Source: Hyphomicrobium sp. ghe19
GTDB lineage: Bacteria; Pseudomonadota; Alphaproteobacteria; Rhizobiales; Hyphomicrobiaceae
Direction of reading: 5' to 3'
DNA length: 64,000 nt
Assembly (NCBI RefSeq): GCF_902712875.1
Contig: NZ_LR743509.1
Coordinates: 2,246,001 to 2,310,000, forward strand
In this document: positions 24,793 to 33,533 of the stretch, piece by piece
Layout of the letters: each line of letters starts with the position of its first letter
Numbering within the stretch: position 1 is the stretch's first letter
Notes under the pieces: generated by a model
The model's database searches: none
What the model was told of the DNA's origin: nothing
The model's input: the letters and a program-made list of their open reading frames with translations, nothing else
Made by a program: the position numbers and the translations under genes

Positions 24793-27051
24793 CTACGCCT
24801 GACGCGCGACTACTGCTTGGTTCTGCGTGACACGCGCCAAGCGTTGCATGAGCGCCGGCGCAACGGCCTCGCGCCGCTCGTAACGAATGACGTCGATTTC
24901 GGCGACTTCGAAGCCGAGGAACGTGCCGTCACGATCTTCGGGGTCGGCCGTTTTCCGCAAGGAGGACGCGACGGTAATTCCCGCATCGAAGCGGCCTTCT
25001 ATGCCTTCAAAAAGTCTGCGCGCCTCATCGTGACGTCCGACTACGACGATGTGATCGTAAGCCTCGTCTAACGCGTCGAGCACGAGATTCAAGCGATCGA
25101 CGTCGAATTCGCTTTCGTCTTCGCTCACGGCTCGACCGCTCGCGACGGCGTGCGCGGTCGTACCCGGAAGACGTTGGATGATGTCCTCAAACCCAGCGCG
25201 ACCGGTCAGCAAATCATTGAGGCCGGCTTTCATGTCGAGGCCTGCGTCACGAGCAAAGCCTTCGCCGCTCGGGCTCCAGTCGACGAGGATCGGCTGAACG
25301 CCGCTTTTCGCCAGCGCCTTCACTAGCTCGGTCGCTTCGGCATAGGGAACGATGTCGTCTGTCTCGCCAGTGATCAGCGTGCGGAAGCCGCCTCCGACGC
25401 TCCGTCGCGCTTTGAGACGCCCGGCCAATTCTTCCATCTCGCCGTCGTTGAAAGCCGCGCACGATGCTTCCTTTGCAGCGGGCTCAGACGTCGTGCCGGC
25501 AACTGCGGCATGAGCTGGCGCGGCCACGATTGCGGGCTCAGGCTCCGGATCGGTCTCCGGCATTTCAATGACGAGCGGCTCTTCTCGCAGCAGCGGGGGT
25601 TCGGAACGGCGACGATCCGAGGCGTTACGCTTCCGGTATCCCTGCGGCGGCACGCTATGGAACAGCGATCCCATGACGATCCAGGCAGTTCCGAACATCA
25701 GGGACGCGAACGCCACCAATGCGGAAAGCTGGAACTTTTTCGGGAAGATCGGGACGCTCTCGGCCTGCGCCTTGGAAATTATCTGCGCTTCGACCGGCTG
25801 AGCGCGCGTATCGAGTTTCTTGCGATTGGCCTCGAGTTGGGCCTGGAGATTTTCGAGCTCGGTTCTCTTGGCTTTTGCGTTGGCCTCGAGTTGCCGCAGC
25901 TGAGCCTCTTCCGGCGCATTCGTCACAACGCGATTTTTGATATCTGCGAGGCTCTGCGCAATGCTGCTTTCGCGGCCCTGCGCGACCTTCGCTTCCTTTT
26001 CCAGGCTCGAGACGATCTTGGAAATTTCGGAATCGATCTGAAGCTTCAGCCCTGCGAGATCGGCATTGAGCTGGCGCATCCGCGGATGGGCTGGAAGCAA
26101 GGTCGCAGAAAGTTCAGAGATCTGGCGCTCGATGCGGACGCGCTGCTGCACGAGATTCTGGATCAACGGCGACTTCTGCACATCGGCCAGGGCGTCGGCC
26201 GTGCCTGCCTTCATCATCTCGCGTGCGGATGCGGCACGGGCCTCTGCCTCACCACGCGCCGCCTTGGCGCGCGACAGTTCGGCAGTGAGGTCCGACATCT
26301 GCTGTTCGTTAAGGCCGGTGTTCTGCGCGCCACCGCGGAAGCCGTCGATCTTGCCGCGATAGCGGTCGATCTCAGTCTCGGCCGTCGCTAATTCGGCTGC
26401 GAGCTTATCGATCTTGCCTTTCAGGACAGTCTGAAGATCATCGATTTCGGTCACGCCCTGCTCGGCGAGGGAGGCGCGATAATTCTCGGCCATCGCGTTG
26501 GCGATTTTCGACGCGAGCTCCGCATCAATCGACGTCATGCGGATGCCGATGAAGCGGCTTTCTTTCGCTGTGTAGACTTCGAGGCGGCTGCGGAAGGCCG
26601 ACATGACGCGATCGCGTTCGCTTTCGCCGCTGCGCGGACCGCCAATGCCGATCATGCGGAGCGCGGCGTCGAGCTGATCGACGGGACCCAGCGCGCTGTT
26701 GAATTCGCGCCGCTCACCGAGTTTCAAATCGTTGGCGATCTGCAGCATCAGATCGGACGATTGCAAAGCGCGGACGTGGGTGTTGATGGCTTCCTTATCC
26801 ATCCGCGTCGTGACCAGATCGGGACCTTGGGCCGCGCTGCGCGGATCGGAAAATGTGCTCGATGCGCCTTTGGCGACGATGGCAAGCTCAGCTTCGCTTT
26901 GATATCGCGGCGCCATCATCATCAGCACGACAAACGTGACGCCGCCGAGTGCGAGGGACAACGGCACGAGCCATCGGCCTTTCCGCTTCAAGGCGTCGAA
27001 GACTGTCGACATTTGAATTTCGTCGGGCGAAGCGGGGGCTCGCGGCGGCAT
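24793..27051 (-). CDS. Wzz/Wzc-like polysaccharide co-polymerase with degenerate kinase domain
   Basis: A 752-aa inner-membrane protein. A first helix (about 27-47) is followed by a periplasmic Wzz fold and long coiled-coil (about 170-390), a Pro-rich second-helix region (about 415-450), then a cytosolic domain of about 150 residues. That domain looks like the Wzc tyrosine kinase in outline (FRTLITGETDDI, PILVDWSPSGE, DHIVVVGRHDEARRL), but the Walker A loop has no GK-S/T, so ATP hydrolysis is unlikely. There is no tyrosine-rich tail. It should control polymer length and link to the Wza-like channel encoded divergently next door. The start at 27051 or 27012 is preferred over 27186. Confidence 0.85.
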   Translation of the reverse strand: MPPRAPASPDEIQMSTVFDALKRKGRWLVPLSLALGGVTFVVLMMMAPRYQSEAELAIVAKGASSTFSDPRSAAQGPDLVTTRMDKEAINTHVRALQSSDLMLQIANDLKLGERREFNSALGPVDQLDAALRMIGIGGPRSGESERDRVMSAFRSRLEVYTAKESRFIGIRMTSIDAELASKIANAMAENYRASLAEQGVTEIDDLQTVLKGKIDKLAAELATAETEIDRYRGKIDGFRGGAQNTGLNEQQMSDLTAELSRAKAARGEAEARAASAREMMKAGTADALADVQKSPLIQNLVQQRVRIERQISELSATLLPAHPRMRQLNADLAGLKLQIDSEISKIVSSLEKEAKVAQGRESSIAQSLADIKNRVVTNAPEEAQLRQLEANAKAKRTELENLQAQLEANRKKLDTRAQPVEAQIISKAQAESVPIFPKKFQLSALVAFASLMFGTAWIVMGSLFHSVPPQGYRKRNASDRRRSEPPLLREEPLVIEMPETDPEPEPAIVAAPAHAAVAGTTSEPAAKEASCAAFNDGEMEELAGRLKARRSVGGGFRTLITGETDDIVPYAEATELVKALAKSGVQPILVDWSPSGEGFARDAGLDMKAGLNDLLTGRAGFEDIIQRLPGTTAHAVASGRAVSEDESEFDVDRLNLVLDALDEAYDHIVVVGRHDEARRLFEGIEGRFDAGITVASSLRKTADPEDRDGTFLGFEVAEIDVIRYERREAVAPALMQRLARVTQNQAVVARQA

Positions 27052-27205
27052 ATGTGGTGCTCGGTCAAGGGTTTCAGCGCAGCTAGAGTAAGCCGTCGCC
27101 GAGGTTAGCAACTGCTTAAGCGCACCGAAAAAATACACGTTCTTAGGTTTTGTTAACCTCGCGGACCTAATGTTCCGGGTGTTCATTTGCCTCGGAAAGT
27201 TGCTG

Positions 27206-27880
27206 ATGTCAGTCCGCCTGATCTCGTTTTGTGCCGCCGCTCTGTCGGTCTTTGCCGGGGCGTGTGCGCCCGATCAGGACCTCGCGCACCTCAACACCCG
27301 GATTGGCGGCGATAGCGGACCCGTTGCGGACGGATATCCGGTTCCGGTCGTCCCGGCTTCGGCCGAGTCCGTCGCCTGGGGCAGGCCAGCTGTCTTTACG
27401 GTTGCTGCCGATGACAACGAGGGGCCGTACCGGCTCGATACCGGCGACCGGCTTCGCATCTTCGTTTATGGCCAGCCCAATCTCTCCCGCCTCTACATCG
27501 TCGATCAAGAGGGCAAGATTTCCGTGCCGTTGATCGGCAATATCGGCGCTCGCGGAAAGACAACTTACGAACTGCAAAAACTCATACGCTCACGGCTCGG
27601 CACCGAGTTCGTCAAAGATCCGCAAGTCAACGTCGATATTCAGCAGAACCGGCCCTTTTTCATCCTCGGAGAAGTCAAGAGCGCGGGTCAGTATCCCTAC
27701 GTTTCCGGGATGACCGTCGAAACTGCCGTCGCGATTGCAGGCGGCTACACCGAGCGCGCCAGCGATCGCAGCTTCCGCATCAAGCGGCGGCAGAACGGCT
27801 TCGTTCAGGAACTCGACGTGCCAGTCGACTATCTCGTGAAGCCGAGCGACACCGTTTACGTGTTCGAGAGGTTCTTCTGA
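27206..27880 (+). CDS. Wza-like polysaccharide export lipoprotein
   Basis: A protein of about 224 aa with a signal sequence ending SVFAGAC, compatible with lipidation at Cys though not an ideal lipobox. The Poly_export domain follows (YRLDTGDRLRIFVYGQPNLSRLYIVD, about 85-110), then a SLBB-type segment FFILGEVKSAGQYPYVSGMTVETAVAIAGGYT (about 148-180). It would form or support the outer-membrane exit channel for an exopolysaccharide. The start at 27206 has GGAAAG in front; an in-frame ATG at 27170 overlaps the divergent Wzz gene's long form. The GT4 gene follows 53 bases later. Confidence 0.9.
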   Translation: MSVRLISFCAAALSVFAGACAPDQDLAHLNTRIGGDSGPVADGYPVPVVPASAESVAWGRPAVFTVAADDNEGPYRLDTGDRLRIFVYGQPNLSRLYIVDQEGKISVPLIGNIGARGKTTYELQKLIRSRLGTEFVKDPQVNVDIQQNRPFFILGEVKSAGQYPYVSGMTVETAVAIAGGYTERASDRSFRIKRRQNGFVQELDVPVDYLVKPSDTVYVFERFF

Positions 27881-27933
27881 TCTGTCCATTCCTTTACCCG
27901 CCGTTCCCCCACACATCGTCGAGTTGAGAAAAG

Positions 27934-29100
27934 ATGCGGATCCTTCACTGTCTCCGGGCGCCCGTCGGCGGCCTCTTTCGGCATGTTCTCGACCTTGCCG
28001 AGGAACAGGCGAACCGCGGTCACGATGTCGGCATTCTCGCCGGCAACACAGCTGAAGACCATCTGACGTCGGGAAGGTTCGCCGCTCTTGCTCCGAAGCT
28101 AACGCTCGGCATTTCGCGCATTCCGATGAAGCGCATGCCGGGTCTGGGAGATTTCGCGGCCGTTCACGCCGCTTTCCGGCATGCGGGCTCACTCGATCTC
28201 GACATCGTGCACGGTCATGGCGCAAAGGGCGGCGCCTATGCGCGCCTTGCTTGCTACGGCCTTTCCGTTACCGGGAGCGATGTGAAGTCGTTCTACACAC
28301 CGCACGGCGGTAGCTTGAATTTCAAACCCGGCGCGCTCGAAAGCAAGGTTCTCCTCTCCGTCGAGCGCAGCCTTGATGCCTTGACGACCGGCCTCATCTT
28401 CGAAAGCCAGTACGCGGCCGACAAATACGCCGCCCACGTCGGGACGACGGGCGCACCCCGGCGCGTCATTCCGAACGGTTTAGGAAGTCGGGATTTCGAA
28501 CGCGCCGCAACGCGCGCCGACGCGACGGACGTACTTTTCATCGGCGAGCTTCGTCAGATCAAGGGCGTCGACATTCTTCTCAAGGCGATCGCGAAGCTCA
28601 AGCCTTCACGCGCCGTCACCGCGACGATCGTCGGCTCGGGGCCGGACGGCGAGGCGCTTCGCAGCTTGGCGTCGAGCCTCGGGCTGGATGACATCGTGCG
28701 TTTCGCCGGCGCCATGCCCGCGCGCGAGGCGTTCAAACTCGGCCGCGTCATGGTCGTCCCTTCGCTTGCGGAGAGCTTCCCCTACGTCGTGCTTGAAGCG
28801 TCGGCGGCTGGACTTCCTCTGATCGCGACAAACGTCGGCGGCATTCCCGAGATTGTCGCCGGCACGGATACGGGGCTGATCGAAGCCGGAAGCGTCGATG
28901 CGCTCGCGATCGCTCTCACCGATACGCTCGGCGATCTCGCCGCCGCCGCAGAACGCGCGAGCCGCGTCAGAGCAAAGGTCGAGCAGACATTCACGGTTGC
29001 TGCGATGACCGAGGCGGTGCTCGACTTTTACGAAGAGGCCTCGTTCCGACGGACACGGCTGCCGCTGAGGATTCCGAAGCTGCTCGGACAGCGCGGTTAA
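27934..29100 (+). CDS. Glycosyltransferase family 4, exopolysaccharide
   Basis: A 388-aa GT-B enzyme. The N-terminal acceptor domain starts MRILHCLRAPVGGLFRHV with IVHGHGAKGGAYARL. The C-terminal donor domain carries DVLFIGELRQIKGVDILLKA, FAGAMPAREAFKLG and the E-x7-E stretch SLAESFPYVVLEASAAGLPLI (about 277-297). It likely adds a sugar to a lipid-linked exopolysaccharide repeat unit. It sits just downstream of the Wza-like gene on the same strand and probably shares its transcript. Confidence 0.88.
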   Translation: MRILHCLRAPVGGLFRHVLDLAEEQANRGHDVGILAGNTAEDHLTSGRFAALAPKLTLGISRIPMKRMPGLGDFAAVHAAFRHAGSLDLDIVHGHGAKGGAYARLACYGLSVTGSDVKSFYTPHGGSLNFKPGALESKVLLSVERSLDALTTGLIFESQYAADKYAAHVGTTGAPRRVIPNGLGSRDFERAATRADATDVLFIGELRQIKGVDILLKAIAKLKPSRAVTATIVGSGPDGEALRSLASSLGLDDIVRFAGAMPAREAFKLGRVMVVPSLAESFPYVVLEASAAGLPLIATNVGGIPEIVAGTDTGLIEAGSVDALAIALTDTLGDLAAAAERASRVRAKVEQTFTVAAMTEAVLDFYEEASFRRTRLPLRIPKLLGQRG

Positions 29101-29479
29101 GGCAACGTCGTTAACGACGCCTGCGTGTCGGTTTCGGTAGCTGGTGTTTCGCAATCGTTGCCGGTGCGCGGCAGGTTACGCGGGGAATTGTTCACGATCG
29201 AAAGCCGCACCTTGGCATGGCGAACTCGCGCAATATGATGATCGATAAGCTCCGCGAGGCGCACGCGGTTCAAATTCGAGACATAAGATTTAAAATACGG
29301 TGACATAAAACGATACGTTCCCGGTCTCGGATGCGATTTCGCGTGCCAATCCTCACAATGGATGCACGTTCTCTGCCAGCGAGCCGGTTCGGGAATTTTT
29401 CCCTATATATGTGTGGCTTGACGGCAAATGCCGTGTGGCTCAAAGTTATAATATTACACAGCTCCTAGCGATTTTTCGG
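29101..29479. other. Intergenic region, short hairpin only
   Basis: The gap between the GT4 gene and the sensor kinase gene. It holds a small perfect hairpin GGGAATTTTTCCC at 29391-29403 followed by an AT-rich stretch, which could be part of the kinase promoter or a weak terminator. No ORF or RNA gene was recognised. The kinase could begin as far upstream as 29411. Confidence 0.4.
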
Positions 29480-30844
29480 ATGCCTCTCAGACGTCGTCTT
29501 CTCGCGCTTGTCGCCCTCGTCTTGGCGTTTTGCCTTATCGCCGGAGGAGCGCTCACCTATTGGCACGGGTTGAGGAAGGTTGATCTCGAGATGTCGTCGG
29601 CGATCGACGTCGGCTCGAGCGCCGTGAGCGATGCGCTGTCGACGATAGGCCCCAGCGCCGACGCTCTCTCTCAAGTACGCAGGCTCATTTCGTCGTTTGA
29701 CGGCGATCGTCACCTCTCCGCGCGCCTTATCTCTCCTGATGGAAAGGTCACCAGCGCTTCGAGCCTTCAGCCACCTTCAGATCCTCCGCCCAGATGGCTT
29801 TATTGGCTGCTATCCGGCTCACCCCGCGCGCGCTTGTTCGACATGCCCGGTGAACTGAAGCAATTCGGAACGATCGCGATCGCTGCAGACTCTCACAACG
29901 AGGTCGGCGAGGTTTGGGAAGATCTCAAACTCAAGTTCGCGATCATCGGGAGCTTCTGCTTTATCGTTCTGGCCCTCATCTACGCCTCACTAGGGCGGGC
30001 GCTGAGGCCTCTCGAGCAGCTTTCCTCAGCACTCGATCGCGTGGGCGAGGGAGATTATACGGCGCACGTCTCGGAAGACGGCCCAGAGGATCTGAAGCTC
30101 ATCTATCGCGCGTTCAATCGCATGGCCGGACAGCTGCGGGACTCAGAACAGCAGAACCAACGACTCAACGAACAGCTGTCGACAGTCCAGGAAGAAGAGC
30201 GCTCGGAGATCGCCCGTGATCTCCACGACGAGATCGGGCCATTTCTGTTCGCGGCCGACGTCGACGCGCAGGCGATACCTCTTCTCGTATCGCGGGGCGA
30301 GGCGGATGAGGCCGTGGATCGCAGCAAGGCTATCCGGCAATCCGTCCAGCATATGCAGGTGCATTTGCGGGGTGTCCTCAGCCGCCTAAGGCCGGCGCTC
30401 CTGATCGATCAGGGGCTGACGCACGCGGTGGAGAACCTCGTCGCCTTCTGGAAGGCGCGGCGTCCTCGGATCGAATTTCGCATGGATATTGAAGACGCGC
30501 GATATCCGACTGCCATCGAGGACACGGCATTTCGCGTTCTGCAAGAAGGTACGAGCAATGCCGTTCGCCACGGGCAACCCACGTCGATCGGGCTCGCCGC
30601 GCGGCGAACGGACAACGGAATGTTGCGTATCGTCGTCACCGATGACGGCTCTGGAATTACTGCGAAGGGAACACGAGGCTTCGGGCTTCCCGGAATGCGA
30701 GAGCGCGTTGCCTCGCTCGATGGGCGGCTCAGCATTGCCGATCGTGAAGAAGGTAAAGGTGTCATGTTGATTGTTGAACTCCCCCTCCCCGCCTCGACCG
30801 GCAGTGCCGCGCGGCAAGAACCCCTATCTGAGAGCGCGGCATGA
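29480..30844 (+). CDS. NarL-type sensor histidine kinase (HAMP-HisKA_3-HATPase)
   Basis: A membrane kinase of about 454 aa. Helix 1 (about 8-28) and helix 2 (about 150-172) bracket a periplasmic sensor loop of about 120 residues. HAMP follows (LRPLEQLSSALDRVGEGDY), then the HisKA_3 phosphoacceptor in EEERSEIARDLHDEIG and an ATPase domain with EGTSNAVRHG (N box) and VTDDGSGI, GFGLPGMRERV (G boxes). It overlaps the response-regulator gene by 4 bases, so the two form a two-component pair. The signal is unknown. The start at 29480 places the first helix sensibly; an in-frame ATG at 29411 is possible. Confidence 0.88.
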   Translation: MPLRRRLLALVALVLAFCLIAGGALTYWHGLRKVDLEMSSAIDVGSSAVSDALSTIGPSADALSQVRRLISSFDGDRHLSARLISPDGKVTSASSLQPPSDPPPRWLYWLLSGSPRARLFDMPGELKQFGTIAIAADSHNEVGEVWEDLKLKFAIIGSFCFIVLALIYASLGRALRPLEQLSSALDRVGEGDYTAHVSEDGPEDLKLIYRAFNRMAGQLRDSEQQNQRLNEQLSTVQEEERSEIARDLHDEIGPFLFAADVDAQAIPLLVSRGEADEAVDRSKAIRQSVQHMQVHLRGVLSRLRPALLIDQGLTHAVENLVAFWKARRPRIEFRMDIEDARYPTAIEDTAFRVLQEGTSNAVRHGQPTSIGLAARRTDNGMLRIVVTDDGSGITAKGTRGFGLPGMRERVASLDGRLSIADREEGKGVMLIVELPLPASTGSAARQEPLSESAA

Positions 30845-31458
30845 AAATCCTCATTGTTGACGATCACGGCGTTGTTCGCGAAGGTTTGAGGAAGCTCTTC
30901 GTCGTCCATTTCGAAGCAACCGTCATCGAAACGTCAGGCCTTGAGGATGCGCTCGCTGTTTACGCGGCCGAGCGTCCGGACATTGTCGTGCTCGATCTCA
31001 ACCTTGAAGGTGCAGGCGGGCTCGAAGTCCTGAGGCGGATCGTGGCGGCGGACAGTTCGGCGCGCGTCGTCGTTTTCAGTATGCATCACGAACCGATCTA
31101 CGCCGTTCGGGCGCTACGCGGCGGGGCACGTGGCTATGTCAGCAAGAGCGCGCCTGTCGAGGAACTGATCACCGGCATTCGCAAGATCCGCGCGGGCGAG
31201 CAATACATCGACCGCGATCTCGCGTCTCGCATTGCGGTCAGCCAGATTTCATCCGACGATCCATTGCAGTCGCTTTCGACACGCGAAGTCGAAATCCTGA
31301 GAATGCTCGGGCAAGGCAAGAGCATGACGGCGATTTCCGACAATCTGGGCATCGCGTACAAGACGGTCGCCAATATCTGCACGCAGATGAAAGTGAAGCT
31401 CGGCGTCGACCGCACCGCCGATCTCATCCGCCTCGCAATCGAGACGCTGAAGACGTGA
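30841..31458 (+). CDS. LuxR/NarL-family response regulator
   Basis: A 205-aa two-domain regulator. The receiver has acidic residues in LIVDDHGVVREGL, the phosphoacceptor Asp in DIVVLDLNLEGAGG (about residue 53), and Lys in YVSKSAP (about 102). The C-terminal LuxR helix-turn-helix is LSTREVEILRMLGQGKSMTAISDNLGIAYKTVANICTQ region (about 141-178). It is the partner of the overlapping kinase and ends at a strong terminator. Target genes cannot be read from the sequence. Confidence 0.92.
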   Translation: MKILIVDDHGVVREGLRKLFVVHFEATVIETSGLEDALAVYAAERPDIVVLDLNLEGAGGLEVLRRIVAADSSARVVVFSMHHEPIYAVRALRGGARGYVSKSAPVEELITGIRKIRAGEQYIDRDLASRIAVSQISSDDPLQSLSTREVEILRMLGQGKSMTAISDNLGIAYKTVANICTQMKVKLGVDRTADLIRLAIETLKT

Positions 31459-31460
31459 AC

Positions 31461-31493
31461 AAAAAAAGGCGCCGGATCGACCGGCGCCTTTTT
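31461..31493. terminator. Bidirectional intrinsic terminator
   Basis: A perfect 8-bp GC stem (GGCGCCGG at 31468-31475 with CCGGCGCC at 31481-31488), loop ATCGA, a T-run on the right and an A-run on the left. It can therefore serve the response regulator on the plus strand and the SRPBCC-like gene on the minus strand. Confidence 0.92.
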
Positions 31494-31540
31494 GCGTGCT
31501 CTCAGCGTCAGCACGATAGCTTCGCGATTGCCTCCGGCGA

Positions 31541-32071
31541 TCAGTCGCCGTGCTTGGCGCCGGCCGTCGCTTTGATGTTGTCCAATCCGGCCTTGAAGAT
31601 GCCCTCGATGACACCCTTGGCTTCCGCATCGGGCTTGCCGTCGGCGTCGAACACCGCGGACCAGGCGAAGTTAATCTCGTCCTCGTCGTCATCGTCGGGC
31701 GTCAGCGCGAACTGCGCCTGATAGTTTTTGACGGGCAACGGGCTTTCGATGATCTCGTAGCGATAGAAGTTCGGCTTCTCGTCTAGAAGCTTTTCCTTGA
31801 TCTTGCCGCCGTCCTTGAGAGTCAAAATGCGGAATTTCGCGTCACCTTCGGTGACTTCCTCGCAGCTCGCGATTGCGGGATGCCAATCCTTGATCCCGCA
31901 CCAGCTGCCGAACTGAGCCCAGAGCCTCGTCCGCTCGTCGTTCATTTTCTTCGGGTCGACTTTGAGTTCGAGTTTCTTGCCCACCGCGAGGCTTGCGGCG
32001 AAGGCCTGCGGAGCAGCGACTAGCATTCCCGCAACCGCACCAGCGATCACGAGGCCCTGTGCGAATTTCAT
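31541..32071 (-). CDS. Exported SRPBCC-like protein
   Basis: A 176-aa protein with a clear signal peptide (MKFAQGLVIAGAVAGMLVAAPQAFA, cleavage before ASLAVG). The mature part has the pattern of SRPBCC/polyketide-cyclase-like proteins: an initial strand-helix with RLWAQFGSWCGIKDWHPAI, then ITTLKDGG-like (LTLKDGGKIKEKLLD), NFYRYEIIESPLPVKNYQAQF and AWSAVFD, ending in a helix. Such proteins bind hydrophobic ligands in a helix-grip cavity; the ligand is unknown. It converges on the response-regulator gene across the shared terminator. Confidence 0.8.
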   Translation of the reverse strand: MKFAQGLVIAGAVAGMLVAAPQAFAASLAVGKKLELKVDPKKMNDERTRLWAQFGSWCGIKDWHPAIASCEEVTEGDAKFRILTLKDGGKIKEKLLDEKPNFYRYEIIESPLPVKNYQAQFALTPDDDDEDEINFAWSAVFDADGKPDAEAKGVIEGIFKAGLDNIKATAGAKHGD

Positions 32072-32241
32072 TTGACGTAACTCCCTTCTCTTTTTTGCCC
32101 TACGCTCATACCGAAGAAACGCAGGTGGCTGCGTTCACAACCGTGTTACTTTATTACAAGGAAGTTTCCCAGGCCGACGGCCGGCGGCGGCGGACGACAC
32201 GCCCAGCAGGGAGGGCCCCTGCACGGGTCGCCCAAATCATT

Positions 32242-33045
32242 CTAAGCGGCCGCGGTTCTCGGATGGGCTTTGGTATCGAAAAACAGCGCCTGGCTGATGA
32301 TGGCCATGACCGTGTCCCGCTGGAATGGCTTTGAAATCAGAAATGTCGGCTCGGGCCGTTCGCCCGTCAGGACCTTCTCGGGGTAGGCCGTAATGAAAAT
32401 AATCGGCACTTCGCGCTCGGCGACGATCTCTTTGGCAGCCTCGAGTCCGCTGCTGCCGTCGGCAAGCTTGACGTCGGCGAGGATCAGCCCCGGCATCTGA
32501 CGTTTGACCGCGGCGAGCGCCTCATTCTTCGTCGTCGCGACGTCCTGCACGGTGTGACCGAGGCTCGTCACGATCGTTTCGAGATCCATGGCGATCAGCA
32601 GCTCATCCTCGATGATCAGGACGTTCGTCGCCACCTGATGAGCGATTTCCTGCCCCGCGATCTCGAGCAGCTTTTCAACTTCCGGCTCGCCGACTTCCAA
32701 TATTCCAGCCGTCTCAGAGGACGTGAAACCTTCGACCGCGACCAGCAGGAAGGCCTGCCGCGGCAGCGAGCTTATGGAATTTATGCGCCGCTGGGCGGCG
32801 CCGAGAGAATTCGGGCCGTCCTCCGAGCCTTGTCCGTCCAAACGGACAGAATTCCATACCCGCAAAAACATGTGATAGAGCGCCATGCGCGGCGGCATGT
32901 TCGTCGGAAAATCGGACGGCGTGGAAACCAAGCTTTCAAGCAGCGTGGCAACGTAAGCGTCGCCCGTTTGCTGAGCGCCTGTCAGCGTACGCGCGAACCG
33001 CCGAAGATACGGCAAATGCACGCGGATCGTCTGGGCAATCGACAT
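32242..33045 (-). CDS. phyR: PhyR general stress response regulator
   Basis: A 267-aa protein of the PhyR type: an N-terminal sigma-factor-like domain (about 1-130, HLPYLRRFARTLTGAQQTGDAYV, LPRQAFLLVAVEGFTSSETAGIL) fused to a C-terminal receiver with EDELLIAMDLE, phosphoacceptor Asp in LILADVKLADGSSG, and FISKPF. When phosphorylated it captures the anti-sigma factor NepR and frees EcfG. Start at 33045: GGAGG lies about 11 bases upstream of the ATG, and the longer frame from 33141 is not family-like. It is divergent from nepR-ecfG and has its own EcfG-type promoter motif. Confidence 0.97.
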   Translation of the reverse strand: MSIAQTIRVHLPYLRRFARTLTGAQQTGDAYVATLLESLVSTPSDFPTNMPPRMALYHMFLRVWNSVRLDGQGSEDGPNSLGAAQRRINSISSLPRQAFLLVAVEGFTSSETAGILEVGEPEVEKLLEIAGQEIAHQVATNVLIIEDELLIAMDLETIVTSLGHTVQDVATTKNEALAAVKRQMPGLILADVKLADGSSGLEAAKEIVAEREVPIIFITAYPEKVLTGERPEPTFLISKPFQRDTVMAIISQALFFDTKAHPRTAAA

Positions 33046-33150
33046 AATTCCTGAGCCTCCCGAATTAGCCAGAAGAGCTTTTTTCATCTCTCTGGAACCG
33101 CCAGCTCCACCGCGTGTTTCTGTATGGCGGCCAATATACACCGTAACACC

Positions 33151-33176
33151 AACGCGGGATCAATCGGGATGGTTCC
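33151..33176 (-). promoter_or_regulatory. EcfG-type promoter of phyR
   Basis: On the minus strand this reads GGAAC (33176-33172), a 17-base spacer, and CGTT (33154-33151), an exact match to the alphaproteobacterial EcfG consensus GGAAC-N16/17-CGTT, about 105 bases before the phyR ATG. Confidence 0.85.
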
Positions 33177-33182
33177 CCCTCA

Positions 33183-33207
33183 GGAACAAATTCTGTCGCG
33201 CCACGTT
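33183..33207 (+). promoter_or_regulatory. EcfG-type promoter of nepR-ecfG
   Basis: GGAAC at 33183-33187, a 16-base spacer and CGTT at 33204-33207 match the EcfG consensus exactly, about 90 bases before nepR. Together with the opposite motif it indicates autoregulation of the stress response core. Confidence 0.87.
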
Positions 33208-33293
33208 CGACACACGAGCCCCACAACAGAACCTTCTTAGAGGAGTTTGTCCCAATCGGGGCCAATCATGAACTTCAAGGGCAAATAGCTATC

Positions 33294-33533
33294 ATGCAGC
33301 AGCGCCTCGACACGCCTGATGATAGCGCGCGGACCGAAGATGAATTTCCGAATTCCGAGCGCCATCCGGAACTCGATGTTGCACGGCCCGCAGTTCCGCG
33401 GCTTCCAGGCTTCGCAGCGCAGCTGATTGGGCAGCGCATGCGAGCCATGTACGACATCATCGCTCAGGAACCTGTGCCAGACGACCTTCTCGATCTCGTT
33501 CGCCAGCTCGAGAGCAAGGAGCAGTCAGAGTGA
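33294..33533 (+). CDS. nepR: NepR anti-sigma factor
   Basis: A 79-aa protein with the NepR core AAQLIGQRMRAMYDIIAQEPVPDDLLDLVRQL split as GQRMRAMYDII and EPVPDDLLDLV (about 45-72), the two helices that clamp EcfG or phosphorylated PhyR. The N-terminal 40 residues are acidic and disordered, as usual. Its stop overlaps the ecfG GTG start by 4 bases, which couples their translation. Confidence 0.95.
   Translation: MQQRLDTPDDSARTEDEFPNSERHPELDVARPAVPRLPGFAAQLIGQRMRAMYDIIAQEPVPDDLLDLVRQLESKEQSE

Noticed and set aside
25510..26391. A 293-codon plus-strand frame inside the Wzz-like gene
   Set aside because: It is antisense to the coiled-coil coding region, which has clear domain features on the minus strand.
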